DNA from: Archaeoglobales archaeon
GTDB taxonomy: Archaea > Halobacteriota > Archaeoglobi > Archaeoglobales > Archaeoglobaceae
Assembly (NCBI GenBank): GCA_030055525.1
Contig: JASFYJ010000002.1
Location: 1 to 64,000, forward strand
DNA length: 64,000 nucleotides
Direction of reading: 5' to 3'
Both the position numbers and the translations under genes were made by a program. The notes beneath the pieces were generated by a model, which searched no databases, was not told the DNA's origin, and saw nothing but the letters and a program-made list of their open reading frames with translations. Shown here in pieces: positions 44,857-53,900 of the stretch; position 1 is the stretch's first letter, and every line of letters begins with the position of its first letter.

Positions 44857-45883
44857 ATACAGAAGGCTGATTTGGAAAAGGATCTCTTTCGGAATTTTTT
44901 TAATTTTTCTTCTTATTCTTCTTTCTGCAATAGCTCTTGGTTTTGGAGCTTATCAGATGTCGATTGGTGACCTCTTCAAGGCAATTTTGGATGGGAATCC
45001 CATTCTTTGGAATGTTCGAATTCCAAGAATTATCACTGCAATTTTTGTTGGTGCAAGCCTCGCAATAGCGGGAGCAGTAATGCAGTGCATTCTCAAAAAT
45101 CCGCTCGCATCGCCTTTCACTCTCGGAATATCGCAGGGAGCAGCTTTTGGAGCTGCGATAGCCATAGTCTACTTCGGCGCAGGGCAGATGCACAGAGTTG
45201 GCGAAGCGTTAACGATCTTTAATCCTTATGCTGTGCCAATATTTGCTTTTCTTGGCTCTTTAATTAGCGCCTTCGTGATCTTGGCAATTGCAAAGCTACG
45301 CGATTTAAGTCCTGAAGCGATAGTGCTTGCAGGAGTTGCGATGTCAGCTTTGTTCCAAGCGGGAGTTATGCTGATTCAGTATTTTGCTACAGATGTTCAG
45401 GTTGCTTCGATCGTTTTCTGGACTTTTGGTGATGTGGCAAGAGCAAGATGGATCGAAATCTATATAATAATAGCAGTCTTCCTGCTATGCTTTATTTACT
45501 TCTTCTATCGCAGATGGGACTACAATTCATTGCTTGCTGGCGATGAAACCGCAATCTCGCTTGGAGTTAAACCGCAAAGGATAAGACTTGAGGGGATGTT
45601 AATCTCCTCTTTTCTAACTGCTGTCTGTGTGTCTTTCACTGGAATCATCGGCTTTATAGGCCTTGTCTCTCCGCACATAGTTAGGTTGGTTATTGGAGGA
45701 GATTACAGATTTCTTGTTCCATTAAGTGCCATTGTTGGAGCTCTGATACTTCTAGCATCTGATACCGTCGGTAGAACGATAATCTCTCCAGTTATTATAC
45801 CTGTGGGCATAATAACATCGATAATTGGAGCACCCATGTTTATTTACCTGCTTTTGAGAGGTGGTAGGAATGTTAGAAGTTGA
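44840..45883 (+). CDS. FecCD/BtuC-type permease
   Basis: A 347-residue membrane protein with about ten helices. Typical blocks: NVRIPRIITAIFVGASLAIA, MQCILKNPLASPFTLGISQG, ISLGVKPQ, and GFIGLVSPHIVRLVIGGDYR. It is the channel of the importer. It overlaps the binding-protein gene by 17 bases. Confidence 0.93.
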   Translation: MSVAGEYRRLIWKRISFGIFLIFLLILLSAIALGFGAYQMSIGDLFKAILDGNPILWNVRIPRIITAIFVGASLAIAGAVMQCILKNPLASPFTLGISQGAAFGAAIAIVYFGAGQMHRVGEALTIFNPYAVPIFAFLGSLISAFVILAIAKLRDLSPEAIVLAGVAMSALFQAGVMLIQYFATDVQVASIVFWTFGDVARARWIEIYIIIAVFLLCFIYFFYRRWDYNSLLAGDETAISLGVKPQRIRLEGMLISSFLTAVCVSFTGIIGFIGLVSPHIVRLVIGGDYRFLVPLSAIVGALILLASDTVGRTIISPVIIPVGIITSIIGAPMFIYLLLRGGRNVRS

Positions 45884-46619
45884 AAGAATTTCTTACTCTT
45901 ATGGAAAAAAGGATGTTTTGAAAGAAATCACGTTTTCCTTGGGTAGAGGAGAGATGATGTTTATCTTAGGTCCAAACGGAAGTGGTAAAACAACGCTTTT
46001 AAAGTGTTTAAACAGAATTTTAAAACCACAAGGAGCTGTATATTTAGAAAAAATAGATTTAAATAAAATTTCTCCTATTGAATTAGCAAAGAAGATCGGC
46101 TACGTACCACAAAGAGGAGAAATCAGTTTTCTTACTGTTTTCGATGCGATATTGCTCGGAAGAAAGCCTTATATAAGGTGGGATGTTACGGAGAGAGATA
46201 TTAAAATAGTAGAAGATACTATAAAAATGCTAAAAATTGAGCATTTAGCTCTTAGAAAACTCAACGAACTTAGCGGTGGAGAATTACAACTTGTTTTGAT
46301 CGCAAGAGCTTTTGCTCAGCAGCCAAAATATCTTTTACTGGATGAGCCAACGAACAATCTTGATATAAAGAACCAGATAGAAGTTATGAGGCTTATAAAG
46401 AATGCTGTAAAAGAGAAAAATATCTCGGCAATTGTAACTATGCACGATATAAACTTGGCTTTGAACTACGCAGAGAAGATCATGCTGCTTAAAGATGGGA
46501 AACTTTTTGCTTTTGGTGGTAGAGAAATCATCAACGAAGAGACTATGGAGGTTGTGTATGGAATAAGAGCTGAGATCGTAAAGTACGATGGTAGATTTGT
46601 GTTGATTCCGGAAATTTAG
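45870..46619 (+). CDS. FecE/BtuD-type ABC ATPase
   Basis: A 249-residue ATPase: Walker A GPNGSGKTT, signature LSGGELQLVLIA, Walker B YLLLDEPTNNLD, and the switch histidine in VTMHDINLA. It powers the importer. The ATG at 45870 follows a GAGGTGGTAGG site and overlaps the permease gene. Confidence 0.92.
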   Translation: MLEVERISYSYGKKDVLKEITFSLGRGEMMFILGPNGSGKTTLLKCLNRILKPQGAVYLEKIDLNKISPIELAKKIGYVPQRGEISFLTVFDAILLGRKPYIRWDVTERDIKIVEDTIKMLKIEHLALRKLNELSGGELQLVLIARAFAQQPKYLLLDEPTNNLDIKNQIEVMRLIKNAVKEKNISAIVTMHDINLALNYAEKIMLLKDGKLFAFGGREIINEETMEVVYGIRAEIVKYDGRFVLIPEI

Positions 46620-46717
46620 TTTTTAAAAGCGTTAAGTATAAATGGATTAGCAGAATTTTAAAATTCGGGAGTTCTCTATTTTTCTAGTATTAAATATCCC
46701 ACTATAAGGTTTAAATT

Positions 46718-47791
46718 TTGGAGTACATCGTAAAAGCGATGCATGCGTATCTGATCAACTTTCTAACTCAAACAGCAACGGCTTCATCACTCTTATTTAT
46801 TCCCATCTTCGCAAAAGAAGTTGGTGCCTCAGATATAGAAGTCGGGCTGATCTCCTCAGCCTACAGCTTTGCAACTTTTTTAGCTTCAAACTTTTTTGGT
46901 AGATTGGCGGATTTTCATGACAGAAAGAAGATAATATTGGTGGGTCTGCTTCTCTCTGCGATATTCTTCTTAGCGCAGGTTTTAGTAGAAACTCCACAAC
47001 AACTACTGATTGTAAGGACTCTCCTCGGTTTCTCCTTGGGGATATTTCCAGCAGCGCTTACGAGCTGGGTGTATGAAAAGAGTGGAAACATTGGACGTTT
47101 TTCGGCTTTTGGAAGCCTTGGTTGGGCCATCGGACAACTTTTGGCAGGTATTATAATGATATACTGGGGAATATTCGTATTAGGCTCAATCTTCGTTTTT
47201 TTGGCATTTCTTATAGCTATACGAGAGAACATAAATGGATCAACACTTAAAAAGGCTAAAAGTCCATTAAGGCTGGTAAAGGATAATCTCTCAGTCTACT
47301 TTTCATTCTTTCTGCGCCATACAGGAGCTGGAGCAGTTTGGCTAGTCTTTCCAATATACCTTAGCGAACTTGGAATATCTAAATTCTGGATAGGTGTGAT
47401 ATACTTCACAAACTCTTTTCTGCAATTTCTAATAATGCCAAGGGTAGAAAGATTTAATCCAAAGTTCCTTATGAATATAGGAACAATCTTCTCGGCAGTT
47501 ACCTTTTACCTGTATTCTGTAGCAACCCATGTAGTCGAATTCTTGTTCGTACAACTAATAATAGCAGTTTCATGGAGTGCAATGTACATAGGAGCTTTAA
47601 GGTTGGTTTTAGATAAAAACCTCGAAAAGAACTCCGTAACAGGGTTTTTGAACTCAACTATAAATCTCTCAACGATCCTCGGTTCTTTAGTCGGTGGTTT
47701 AATAGCGGAAATGTTTGGTTATAAAGCTTGCTTTTATTTTGGTACGATATTCAGTTTGCTGGCTATGCTTATAAGGGTCAAAAGTAAATAA
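46718..47791 (+). CDS. Major facilitator superfamily transporter
   Basis: A 357-residue permease with about 11-12 helices. The loop 2-3 motif is present as GRLADFHDRKKIILVG. The substrate is unknown. Start is TTG at 46718 or ATG at 46739 (MHAYLINF); the ACTATAAGGTTTAAATTT element just before favours a near-leaderless start at one of these. Confidence 0.85.
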   Translation: MEYIVKAMHAYLINFLTQTATASSLLFIPIFAKEVGASDIEVGLISSAYSFATFLASNFFGRLADFHDRKKIILVGLLLSAIFFLAQVLVETPQQLLIVRTLLGFSLGIFPAALTSWVYEKSGNIGRFSAFGSLGWAIGQLLAGIIMIYWGIFVLGSIFVFLAFLIAIRENINGSTLKKAKSPLRLVKDNLSVYFSFFLRHTGAGAVWLVFPIYLSELGISKFWIGVIYFTNSFLQFLIMPRVERFNPKFLMNIGTIFSAVTFYLYSVATHVVEFLFVQLIIAVSWSAMYIGALRLVLDKNLEKNSVTGFLNSTINLSTILGSLVGGLIAEMFGYKACFYFGTIFSLLAMLIRVKSK

Positions 47792-47908
47792 AAATTTTTA
47801 ATAAAAATAATTTTAAATTTTTGCAGTTTAATTAATATTGCTCTCAGTGGTTTTATAAAAGTCGACAAAGTTTATATACTGAAAGTTCTAGGTTGAAGAG
47901 TGATTAGA

Positions 47909-48052
47909 ATGAAGGGAATCAACAAAGATCAGATACTGGACTTAACTTTACGTAAAGAAAGATCTTTATATAATGTTTTATTCTTGAAGAGATATATAAA
48001 AAGTAGAAATCTATTGGGGGATATTTTTGCAGATCGCAGTTCTAGGCTGTAA
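47909..48052 (+). CDS. Possible 47-residue leader protein before ferredoxin
   Basis: ATG at 47909 opens a frame of MKGINKDQILDLTLRKERSL and on to 48052, ending inside the ferredoxin gene in another frame. A GTTTATATACTG element about 30 bases upstream suits it. The peptide is basic and has no known family. It may be a true small protein, a leader peptide, or chance. Two more TATA-like elements within it (CTTTATATAATG and GATATATAAAAAG) could serve the ferredoxin. Confidence 0.35.
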   Translation: MKGINKDQILDLTLRKERSLYNVLFLKRYIKSRNLLGDIFADRSSRL

Positions 48053-48203
48053 AGGTTGCGGAAGCTGTGATAAAGTTTGTCCTGTACCAAGCGCGATAGT
48101 AAGAGAGGGTGGAAAAGTAATGAAGATCGATCCAAAAAAATGCCAGGAATGCTTGCTATGCGTAAAGGTTTGTCCATACCATGCTTTGATTGCAATGGAT
48201 TAA
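48027..48203 (+). CDS. 2[4Fe-4S] ferredoxin
   Basis: A 58-residue protein starting at TTG 48027 after a GGGGG site. Two full cluster motifs: CKGCGSCDKVCP (Cys8, 11, 14, 18) and CQECLLCVKVCP (Cys39, 42, 45, 49). It is an electron carrier and likely serves the Old-Yellow-Enzyme-type reductase encoded just after, or a general pool. TATA-like GATATATAAAAAG at about 47990-48002 is close, so the leader is short. Confidence 0.88.
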   Translation: MQIAVLGCKGCGSCDKVCPVPSAIVREGGKVMKIDPKKCQECLLCVKVCPYHALIAMD

Positions 48204-48256
48204 ATTGCCTAGAGAGCAAAAACTATTTTTGATTTGGTTGCTCATGAAGATGCAAA

Positions 48257-48276
48257 TTTGTTAAATTGTTAACGAA
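48257..48276. promoter_or_regulatory. Inverted-repeat operator, copy 1
   Basis: TTTGTTAA, 4 bases, then TTAACGAA: an 8-base inverted repeat with one mismatch, followed by an AAAATTTAAG TATA-like stretch and the reductase start 45 bases later. Copy 2 lies at 50268-50287 with the same arm, spacer and distance to the start. Confidence 0.65.
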
Positions 48277-48320
48277 AAATTTAAGAAATTTAAATTAGTT
48301 ACAAAAAAGAGGTGAGCTGT

Positions 48321-50246
48321 TTGGAAAGATGGAAACTTTTGGAGCCAATTAAAGTCGGTACGATGCATTTGAAGAATAGAATCGTAATGCCTCCAATGTG
48401 TACTAGACTTGCAAGACCTGACGGTTCTGTAACGGGGAACCTGATAAAATACTATGAAGAGAGAGCCAAAGGGGGAGTTGGGCTGATAGTTGTGGAGTAC
48501 AGTTTTATTGACCAGAAAGAAAGTAGGGCTGCTATTTGTCAGCTGGGTATTCAAAATGACCACATGATTCCCGGACTTAACGAACTTGCAGAAGCTATTA
48601 AGTCCTACGGCGTTGGAGCAGTCTTACAAATAGCTCACGGAGGTAGACAGACCACTCCAGAAATTATGGGGTACCAACCTGTTGCTCCATCAGCGATTCC
48701 ATGCAAGGTCACAAGAGTACAGCCTAGAGAGTTGACGATCTCAGAAATAGAAAATATTCAAGAATCATTTGTAAATGCAGCACAGCGAGCTAAACGAGCG
48801 GGTTTTGATGGTGTAGAGTTACATGGTTCGCATGGTTATTTGATCTGTTCTTTTCTATCCCCATACTCCAACAAAAGGACAGATAAATATGGAGGTTCTA
48901 TAGAAAACAGAGCAAGATTTGCTGTTGAAATTATAGAAAGGATTAGAGAAAGTGTCGGGAAAAAGTTTACCCTTGGAATAAGGATCAGTGGTGATGAGTT
49001 TGTACCAGATGGGCTGAAGTTAGCGGAGACAACTATCGCTGCTAAGATTTTTGAATCAGCTGGTGTAGATTACATCCACGTTTCTGCAGGTAATTACGAA
49101 TCAGTGCACCACTTTGTTAATCCAATGTACTATCCAAAAGGATACCTCCTGCACCTTGCTGAAGCAATAAAGAAGGTCGTAAGCGTACCGGTAATTGCTG
49201 TTGGGTCTCTAGATGTTTATACAGCAGAGAATGCATTAAAAGAGGAAAAAGCTGATTTAGTAGCGTTTGGAAGGGCTCTTATAGCTGATCCGGAGCTCCC
49301 CAAAAAGATTGCAGAGAATCGCATAGAAGATATAGTTCCGTGCATTAGAGGGAACGAAGGTTGTTTATCTAGGTTCTTTACAGGACAGACTATTAGATGT
49401 GAAGTAAATCCCAGGGCAGGTAGAGAAAGAGAATTCTCCTTAAAACCAGCGGAGAAGAAAAAGAAAGTAGTTATAGTAGGTGGGGGGCCAGCTGGAATGG
49501 AGGCAGCAAGAGTTGCGGCCCTTAGAGGTCACGAGGTTGTAATACTGGAGAAGGAAGATACGCTTGGTGGGCATCTTTTAGAAGCTTCGGTTCCAAAATT
49601 CAAGAGGGATGTTAAAAGATTGCTTGATTGGCTAACCCTTCAAGTTAAGAAAAGTGGTGTTACAGTCAAGCTGAATACCGAAGCTACGCCTGAACTAGTT
49701 AGCAAACTGAATCCTGATGTGGTGATTGTAGCTGTAGGTTCCGAATTTTCAACAGATATTAAGGGATCAAATAGACCTAACGTTGCTACTGCACGCGATG
49801 TTTTGCTCGGTAAGAAGACTTTGGGGGAGAAGGTGATAGTGGTCGGAGGAGGATTAGTTGGGTGCGAAACCGCACTTTACATATCAGAGGAGTTGGGTAA
49901 AAAAGTGATAATATTAGAGATGCTTGAAAATGTTTCGTACGGTGTTGAACCTATCAATGCTGCAGCACTAATTGAGAGGATGAGAGCTGCTGGTATTGAG
50001 ATAAAAACTGGTTGTTTTGTCAGAGAGATCACAGAAAAGGGTGTGATTTGCGAAGATAGATCTTGGAAAATTCATGAAATCCAGGCAGATTCAGTTGTAC
50101 TTGCAACAGGATTAAAAGCCAGAAAAGAAACTGTTGAGAAATTTAAGGGAATTAACGCAGAGCTTTATGTTATAGGTGACTGCGTAGAGGCAAGAAGGAT
50201 ATACAATGCATTCGAAGAAGCTTGGAGAGTGGCTATTTCTATCTAA
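48321..50246 (+). CDS. NADH:flavin oxidoreductase / 2,4-dienoyl-CoA reductase-type enzyme
   Basis: A protein of about 641 residues. Residues 1-350 are an Old Yellow Enzyme barrel (GTMHLKNRIVMPPMCTRLA; ELHGSHGYLICSFLSPYSN with active-site His and Tyr). A [4Fe-4S] cluster region follows, CIRGNEGCLSRFFTGQTIRC. Then an FAD/NAD pair with VVIVGGGPAGMEAAR and VIVVGGGLVGCETAL. It reduces a conjugated C=C bond using NAD(P)H; the substrate is unknown. TTG at 48321 follows GAGGTGAG; GTG at 48312 is inside that site. It has copy 1 of the shared operator. Confidence 0.88.
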   Translation: MERWKLLEPIKVGTMHLKNRIVMPPMCTRLARPDGSVTGNLIKYYEERAKGGVGLIVVEYSFIDQKESRAAICQLGIQNDHMIPGLNELAEAIKSYGVGAVLQIAHGGRQTTPEIMGYQPVAPSAIPCKVTRVQPRELTISEIENIQESFVNAAQRAKRAGFDGVELHGSHGYLICSFLSPYSNKRTDKYGGSIENRARFAVEIIERIRESVGKKFTLGIRISGDEFVPDGLKLAETTIAAKIFESAGVDYIHVSAGNYESVHHFVNPMYYPKGYLLHLAEAIKKVVSVPVIAVGSLDVYTAENALKEEKADLVAFGRALIADPELPKKIAENRIEDIVPCIRGNEGCLSRFFTGQTIRCEVNPRAGREREFSLKPAEKKKKVVIVGGGPAGMEAARVAALRGHEVVILEKEDTLGGHLLEASVPKFKRDVKRLLDWLTLQVKKSGVTVKLNTEATPELVSKLNPDVVIVAVGSEFSTDIKGSNRPNVATARDVLLGKKTLGEKVIVVGGGLVGCETALYISEELGKKVIILEMLENVSYGVEPINAAALIERMRAAGIEIKTGCFVREITEKGVICEDRSWKIHEIQADSVVLATGLKARKETVEKFKGINAELYVIGDCVEARRIYNAFEEAWRVAISI

Positions 50247-50267
50247 TTTTTTGAAAACGAAAAACTG

Positions 50268-50287
50268 TTCGTTAATTCTTTAACGAA
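50268..50287. promoter_or_regulatory. Inverted-repeat operator, copy 2
   Basis: TTCGTTAA, TTCT spacer, TTAACGAA: a perfect 8-base inverted repeat, followed by an AATTTAAAATAAAT TATA-like stretch and the start codon 44 bases later. It matches copy 1 before the reductase gene in sequence and geometry. Confidence 0.7.
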
Positions 50288-50330
50288 AATTTAAAATAAA
50301 TACTAATCTACACATACTTGAGGTGAGACG

Positions 50331-51071
50331 TTGAAACTCTACATCTTGGACTTCGGGAGAATAATCGCACCCAAGGCTTGGATATACACTCTAGAAGGAT
50401 TGGAGAAGATAAGCGGTGCAATGATGGGGCATCTGATAGTGCATCCCAAAGATGGTTTGATTTTGTATGAAACAGGTATCCCTCCGAATTATGAAGATCT
50501 TTGGCCAAAAGTTGTGTTGGAAACTTTTCCAATAGGAGAATACAAAAAAGAGAATAGGCTGGATGTAATTTTATCCAAAATAGGATATAAATTAAGCGAT
50601 GTATCTGCTATAATACTTGGGCATGCACATTTAGACCATGCTGGAGGGTTGGAGTTCTTCAGAGGATTAGACGTTCCAATATACATCCACAAAAGAGAAC
50701 TAGAATACGCTTTCTGTTCTGTTGCTACAAAAGAAGATTTTGGTGCTTATTTACCGCACTACCTCGATTTCTCATTTAACTGGAAAGTTATCGACGATGA
50801 TGAAATCGAGCTATTTGACAACGTATTTTTGTATCACACGCCAGGACACACACCTGGTCTTATGAGTATGCGCGTAGAGCTTAAAGAGAAAAACTTCCTA
50901 ATGACGAGCGATCACGCAAGCACTCGAGACAATTTCGAGAAGGAAGTACCGATTGGTTTTGGAATGAGAGATTTTGAAGATTGGAGAAAGAGTACAAGGA
51001 AACTAAAGTACATTGCGAAAAAGTATAAAGCCAATGTAATTCCCTTTCAATCCCATCTTGGTCTGATTTGA
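50331..51071 (+). CDS. Metallo-beta-lactamase fold hydrolase, lactonase-like
   Basis: A 246-residue protein, N-acyl homoserine lactonase/AttM-like. Metal ligands: H-x-H-x-D-H in LGHAHLDHAGG, His in HTPGHTPG and Asp in TSDHAS. The last eight residues, FQSHLGLI, and the stop come from the first CRISPR repeat. The family's last ligand His sits in a GHD motif at the end; here only the repeat-encoded His is available. The TTG start has AGGTGA upstream. It probably shares a regulator with the reductase gene. Substrate unknown. Confidence 0.8.
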   Translation: MKLYILDFGRIIAPKAWIYTLEGLEKISGAMMGHLIVHPKDGLILYETGIPPNYEDLWPKVVLETFPIGEYKKENRLDVILSKIGYKLSDVSAIILGHAHLDHAGGLEFFRGLDVPIYIHKRELEYAFCSVATKEDFGAYLPHYLDFSFNWKVIDDDEIELFDNVFLYHTPGHTPGLMSMRVELKEKNFLMTSDHASTRDNFEKEVPIGFGMRDFEDWRKSTRKLKYIAKKYKANVIPFQSHLGLI

Positions 51072-51276
51072 ACTCTACGTGTACCAGGCTTCAAACATGA
51101 GCAATGTAACCTTTCAATCCCATCTTGGTCTGATTTGAACTATTTTAATCCGTATGGAATACAGATCAAAAATCGAACTTTCAATCCCATCTTGGTCTGA
51201 TTTGAACGTTGATTTTCTCAAGAAAAACCTTTCTATTATCGCTATGCTTTCAATCCCATCTTGGTCTGATTTGAAC
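51044..51276 (-). CRISPR. CRISPR array, 4 repeats and 3 spacers
   Basis: Four identical 30-base repeats at 51044, 51111, 51178 and 51247, beginning CTTTCAATCCCAT and ending CTGATTTGAAC on this strand. Spacers are 37, 37 and 39 bases. On the minus strand the repeat ends in ATTGAAAG, the usual 8-base handle of type I archaeal crRNA, so transcription should run leftward from an AT-rich leader at 51277 onward. From memory the repeat is near-identical to an A. fulgidus repeat. No cas genes are in the window. All four repeats are exact, so there is no degenerate end repeat. Confidence 0.95.
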
Positions 51277-52024
51277 CCTTATGAATTTTTACTTCTTTCT
51301 CAATTTAAAGCTTTCTAATGCCTTCTCTTATTTATATACTCTCGCAAACCTCCAAAGTTGCGAGTCATTTATAAAGGTATGCGACTTTTTTCTTCGCATT
51401 CTTTTTAAATTTTATTGAATTTAAAAAGCTTTTTTTAAAATCGAAGAAATTTCATCAGGGTAGAGCTTAAGAATAAAAATAGAAAAGCCTAGATTTGCGA
51501 GAGGAGGAAGTATAAAAAATAAGTTTTTGTAATAATAAAGGAAAATTTTATCGCGTGCGACTTGCTATTTTGGCTTTGATTTTGATTTAAGGCTTTTAAA
51601 AGGTTTTTTGTTGAGTTTTGGGGGATTTGCTTGGGGATGGGTGATAATTTTTCGGTACTTTTATTTATATCAGAAAATTTATATATTCTTTCACCTGCTC
51701 AGGGTGGATTTAGTTTATTGCGAAGAGCAAGGGGATGAAAAATCTTTGAATTTATCTTTACGATGATCTCTAGGCTTTTGAAGAGATGAGATTTTTCTTA
51801 GCTATTTATATTTTCAGAGATACCTAAAAAGAGGCCGAAATTGGAGTTTTAAAATCTAGATTATTGGTCGACTTGACATTTTTATGAACTATTTCAATGT
51901 GGATTTGAATTTGAATCGGAATTTCTTTATAAACCTTGCAAAGTTCTGTTTTCATTCACATGCATACAATTTACTTTTTTAAACTTTTGTAAAGATTTTT
52001 TAATTCAAACATGCCATATGATCT
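51277..52024 (-). other. CRISPR leader and gene-free stretch
   Basis: About 750 AT-rich bases without a gene. On the minus strand an AGTATATAAATAAG TATA element at about 51330-51342 would start the CRISPR transcript near 51305, about 30 bases before the first repeat. TTGCGAG/GCGACTT words recur at 51341, 51358, 51379, 51494 and 51554, as in conserved leader motifs. Beyond 51600 nothing is recognised except AT-rich sequence leading to the next gene. Confidence 0.6.
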
Positions 52025-53524
52025 GTGGTAATAGGTATAGATGTCGGTGGTACAAACACTGATGCAGCGATAATTGGAGAAAATTTTGCAACTTTTAAGC
52101 TACCAAATGAAGTTGGCATGGCTGAAGTTTTGAAAGAAATTTCGAAAAAAGTGGATTTAGCGAAAGAAAAGGTCGTTGTGAGCACATCTCTTCCACTTAA
52201 TTTAGTAATTTCGAAGTTTAGTGAAATAAAGACACTTCCGATATTGGCTCCAGGACCTGGGCTAAACTACTCAAACTACGGTTTTGTTGTGAGAGGGTTC
52301 GTAAACCATAGGGGAGAGCTAGCTGAAGACATCGACGAGGAGGAGATCGAAGAACTTCTGAAATCCAAGCAATACGAGAACGTAGCTATAGCAGCAAAAT
52401 TTTCTCCAAGAAATTCTATAATTGAAGAAAAAATAAAAAAGATCGCAAGCCGTTACATTGAAGAATCTAGAATTGCATGCAGTTACCATGTAGGATCCCT
52501 AAATTATCCGGCAAGAATAAACACCACCTTAATAAATGCTAAAACAAAACCCATAGTTTACGATCTCACAACTTCGATTAAAAAATTTGTAAAAGAGTTC
52601 TACTACTTCACTGGAGATGGTGGAATCGTTCCTGATATAATTGCAGTGGAAAATCCGTCTTTGTTGTATAACTCGAGTGCTGCAGCGGTAGCTGTCGGCG
52701 CAAGTTTTCTTACAGGAGAAAAGGATGCTTTGATAATTGACATAGGTGGCACTTCGACAGATTTTGTATTACTAAAAGATGGGATGCCAAAAATAACTGA
52801 CTGTGTTGAGATATACGGAAAAAAAACACTTATAAGGTGTGCCGATTCTGTAAGTATCCCTTTCGGTGGCGATTCTTTAATAGATGGGCGCATAAAACCA
52901 GTTAGATTGGACAAACCGATTGCTTTTGGTGGAAAGTATTTCACCTTTACTGATGCTTTAAACTGTCTAGGCTATGAAATCGGCGATTACAGAAAATCTA
53001 GAGACTTTAAAAAAGATTTCAACTGTGAAGCCGTCTTTGATCAGTTTATAAGCGTTGCTTCTGAAGTTGTATCAATGTTCGAAGCAGATAAAATTGTTGC
53101 CGCAGGTTACCTTTCCCCAATTCTTGTTCCAGAGATAGCGAAGAGATGCGGTATAAGATGTATAGTTCCAGAACATTACGGAGTTGTAAATGCCATAGGT
53201 GTTGCAGTGTCAAAGATCAGTCTTCAGATGTATGCAAGATACGATACAGAAAAAGGTATTGCATCTTTTAATGGAAAATTGGAGCGTTGCCCGTTTAGGG
53301 TGGGAAAAATACCAGAAAAGGAGGAGATATTGGATGTTACGATTTCAAAACTTTATGAAATTGCAAGAAACATCGGAGCGGATGAATCTGAATTCGGAAA
53401 TCCGAAAATTCTCTATTTTAATTCCTATACTATAGTTAGGGGAAACATGAGGAGAGGTTTGATTGCAGATGTTGTAGCCCAACTTGAGCCGGGGATAAGG
53501 TATGAACTTAGAAGACTTCTGTGA
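52025..53524 (+). CDS. Hydantoinase/oxoprolinase-type ATPase
   Basis: A 499-residue protein of the hydantoinase A / acetone carboxylase beta type (actin-like ATPase fold). First phosphate loop is GIDVGGTNTDAA near the start; the second is IDIGGTSTDFVLL near residue 240. SIPFGGDS lies between. Hydantoinase A is usually longer (650+), so this is a short archaeal version. No B subunit is next door. The GTG start at 52025 is used. Confidence 0.82.
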   Translation: MVIGIDVGGTNTDAAIIGENFATFKLPNEVGMAEVLKEISKKVDLAKEKVVVSTSLPLNLVISKFSEIKTLPILAPGPGLNYSNYGFVVRGFVNHRGELAEDIDEEEIEELLKSKQYENVAIAAKFSPRNSIIEEKIKKIASRYIEESRIACSYHVGSLNYPARINTTLINAKTKPIVYDLTTSIKKFVKEFYYFTGDGGIVPDIIAVENPSLLYNSSAAAVAVGASFLTGEKDALIIDIGGTSTDFVLLKDGMPKITDCVEIYGKKTLIRCADSVSIPFGGDSLIDGRIKPVRLDKPIAFGGKYFTFTDALNCLGYEIGDYRKSRDFKKDFNCEAVFDQFISVASEVVSMFEADKIVAAGYLSPILVPEIAKRCGIRCIVPEHYGVVNAIGVAVSKISLQMYARYDTEKGIASFNGKLERCPFRVGKIPEKEEILDVTISKLYEIARNIGADESEFGNPKILYFNSYTIVRGNMRRGLIADVVAQLEPGIRYELRRLL

Positions 53525-53888
53525 TTTTTTAAAAACACTTGAGGAGTTGAAATATAAGAGTGAAAACGGTTGGCTTATCCTTGTTGAGGGTAAAAAAGAT
53601 GCCGAATCGCTTAAGTTGCTTGGAATAGGGAATGTTTTTGTTTTCAGTGGGTTGAGAGATGTTGCCGAAAAACTGGAGGACAAAAAGGTAATTGTTCTAA
53701 CGGATGATGATTATAAAGGGTTTATAATTGAATGTAGGCTGAGAGAAATTCTATACGATGCCGATTTTGATATAAAGAAGAAACTTTTTTCGAGGATCAG
53801 GAAAGAGGTTACGAAGGTTGAAGAGTTATACAAATTTGTACAGAAGTATACAGAGGAATTTGAGCGTAAAGAATTTATCTTCGAATGA
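53502..53888 (+). CDS. Small TOPRIM-domain protein
   Basis: A 128-residue protein with a TOPRIM domain: LILVEGKKDAESLKLLG with the catalytic Glu, and VIVLTDDDYKGF with the Asp pair. Small TOPRIM proteins (RNase M5-like, primase-like) cut or copy nucleic acids; the archaeal group here has no settled role. It overlaps the previous gene by 23 bases. Confidence 0.8.
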   Translation: MNLEDFCDFLKTLEELKYKSENGWLILVEGKKDAESLKLLGIGNVFVFSGLRDVAEKLEDKKVIVLTDDDYKGFIIECRLREILYDADFDIKKKLFSRIRKEVTKVEELYKFVQKYTEEFERKEFIFE

Positions 53889-53900
53889 ATAAAAAGAGCT

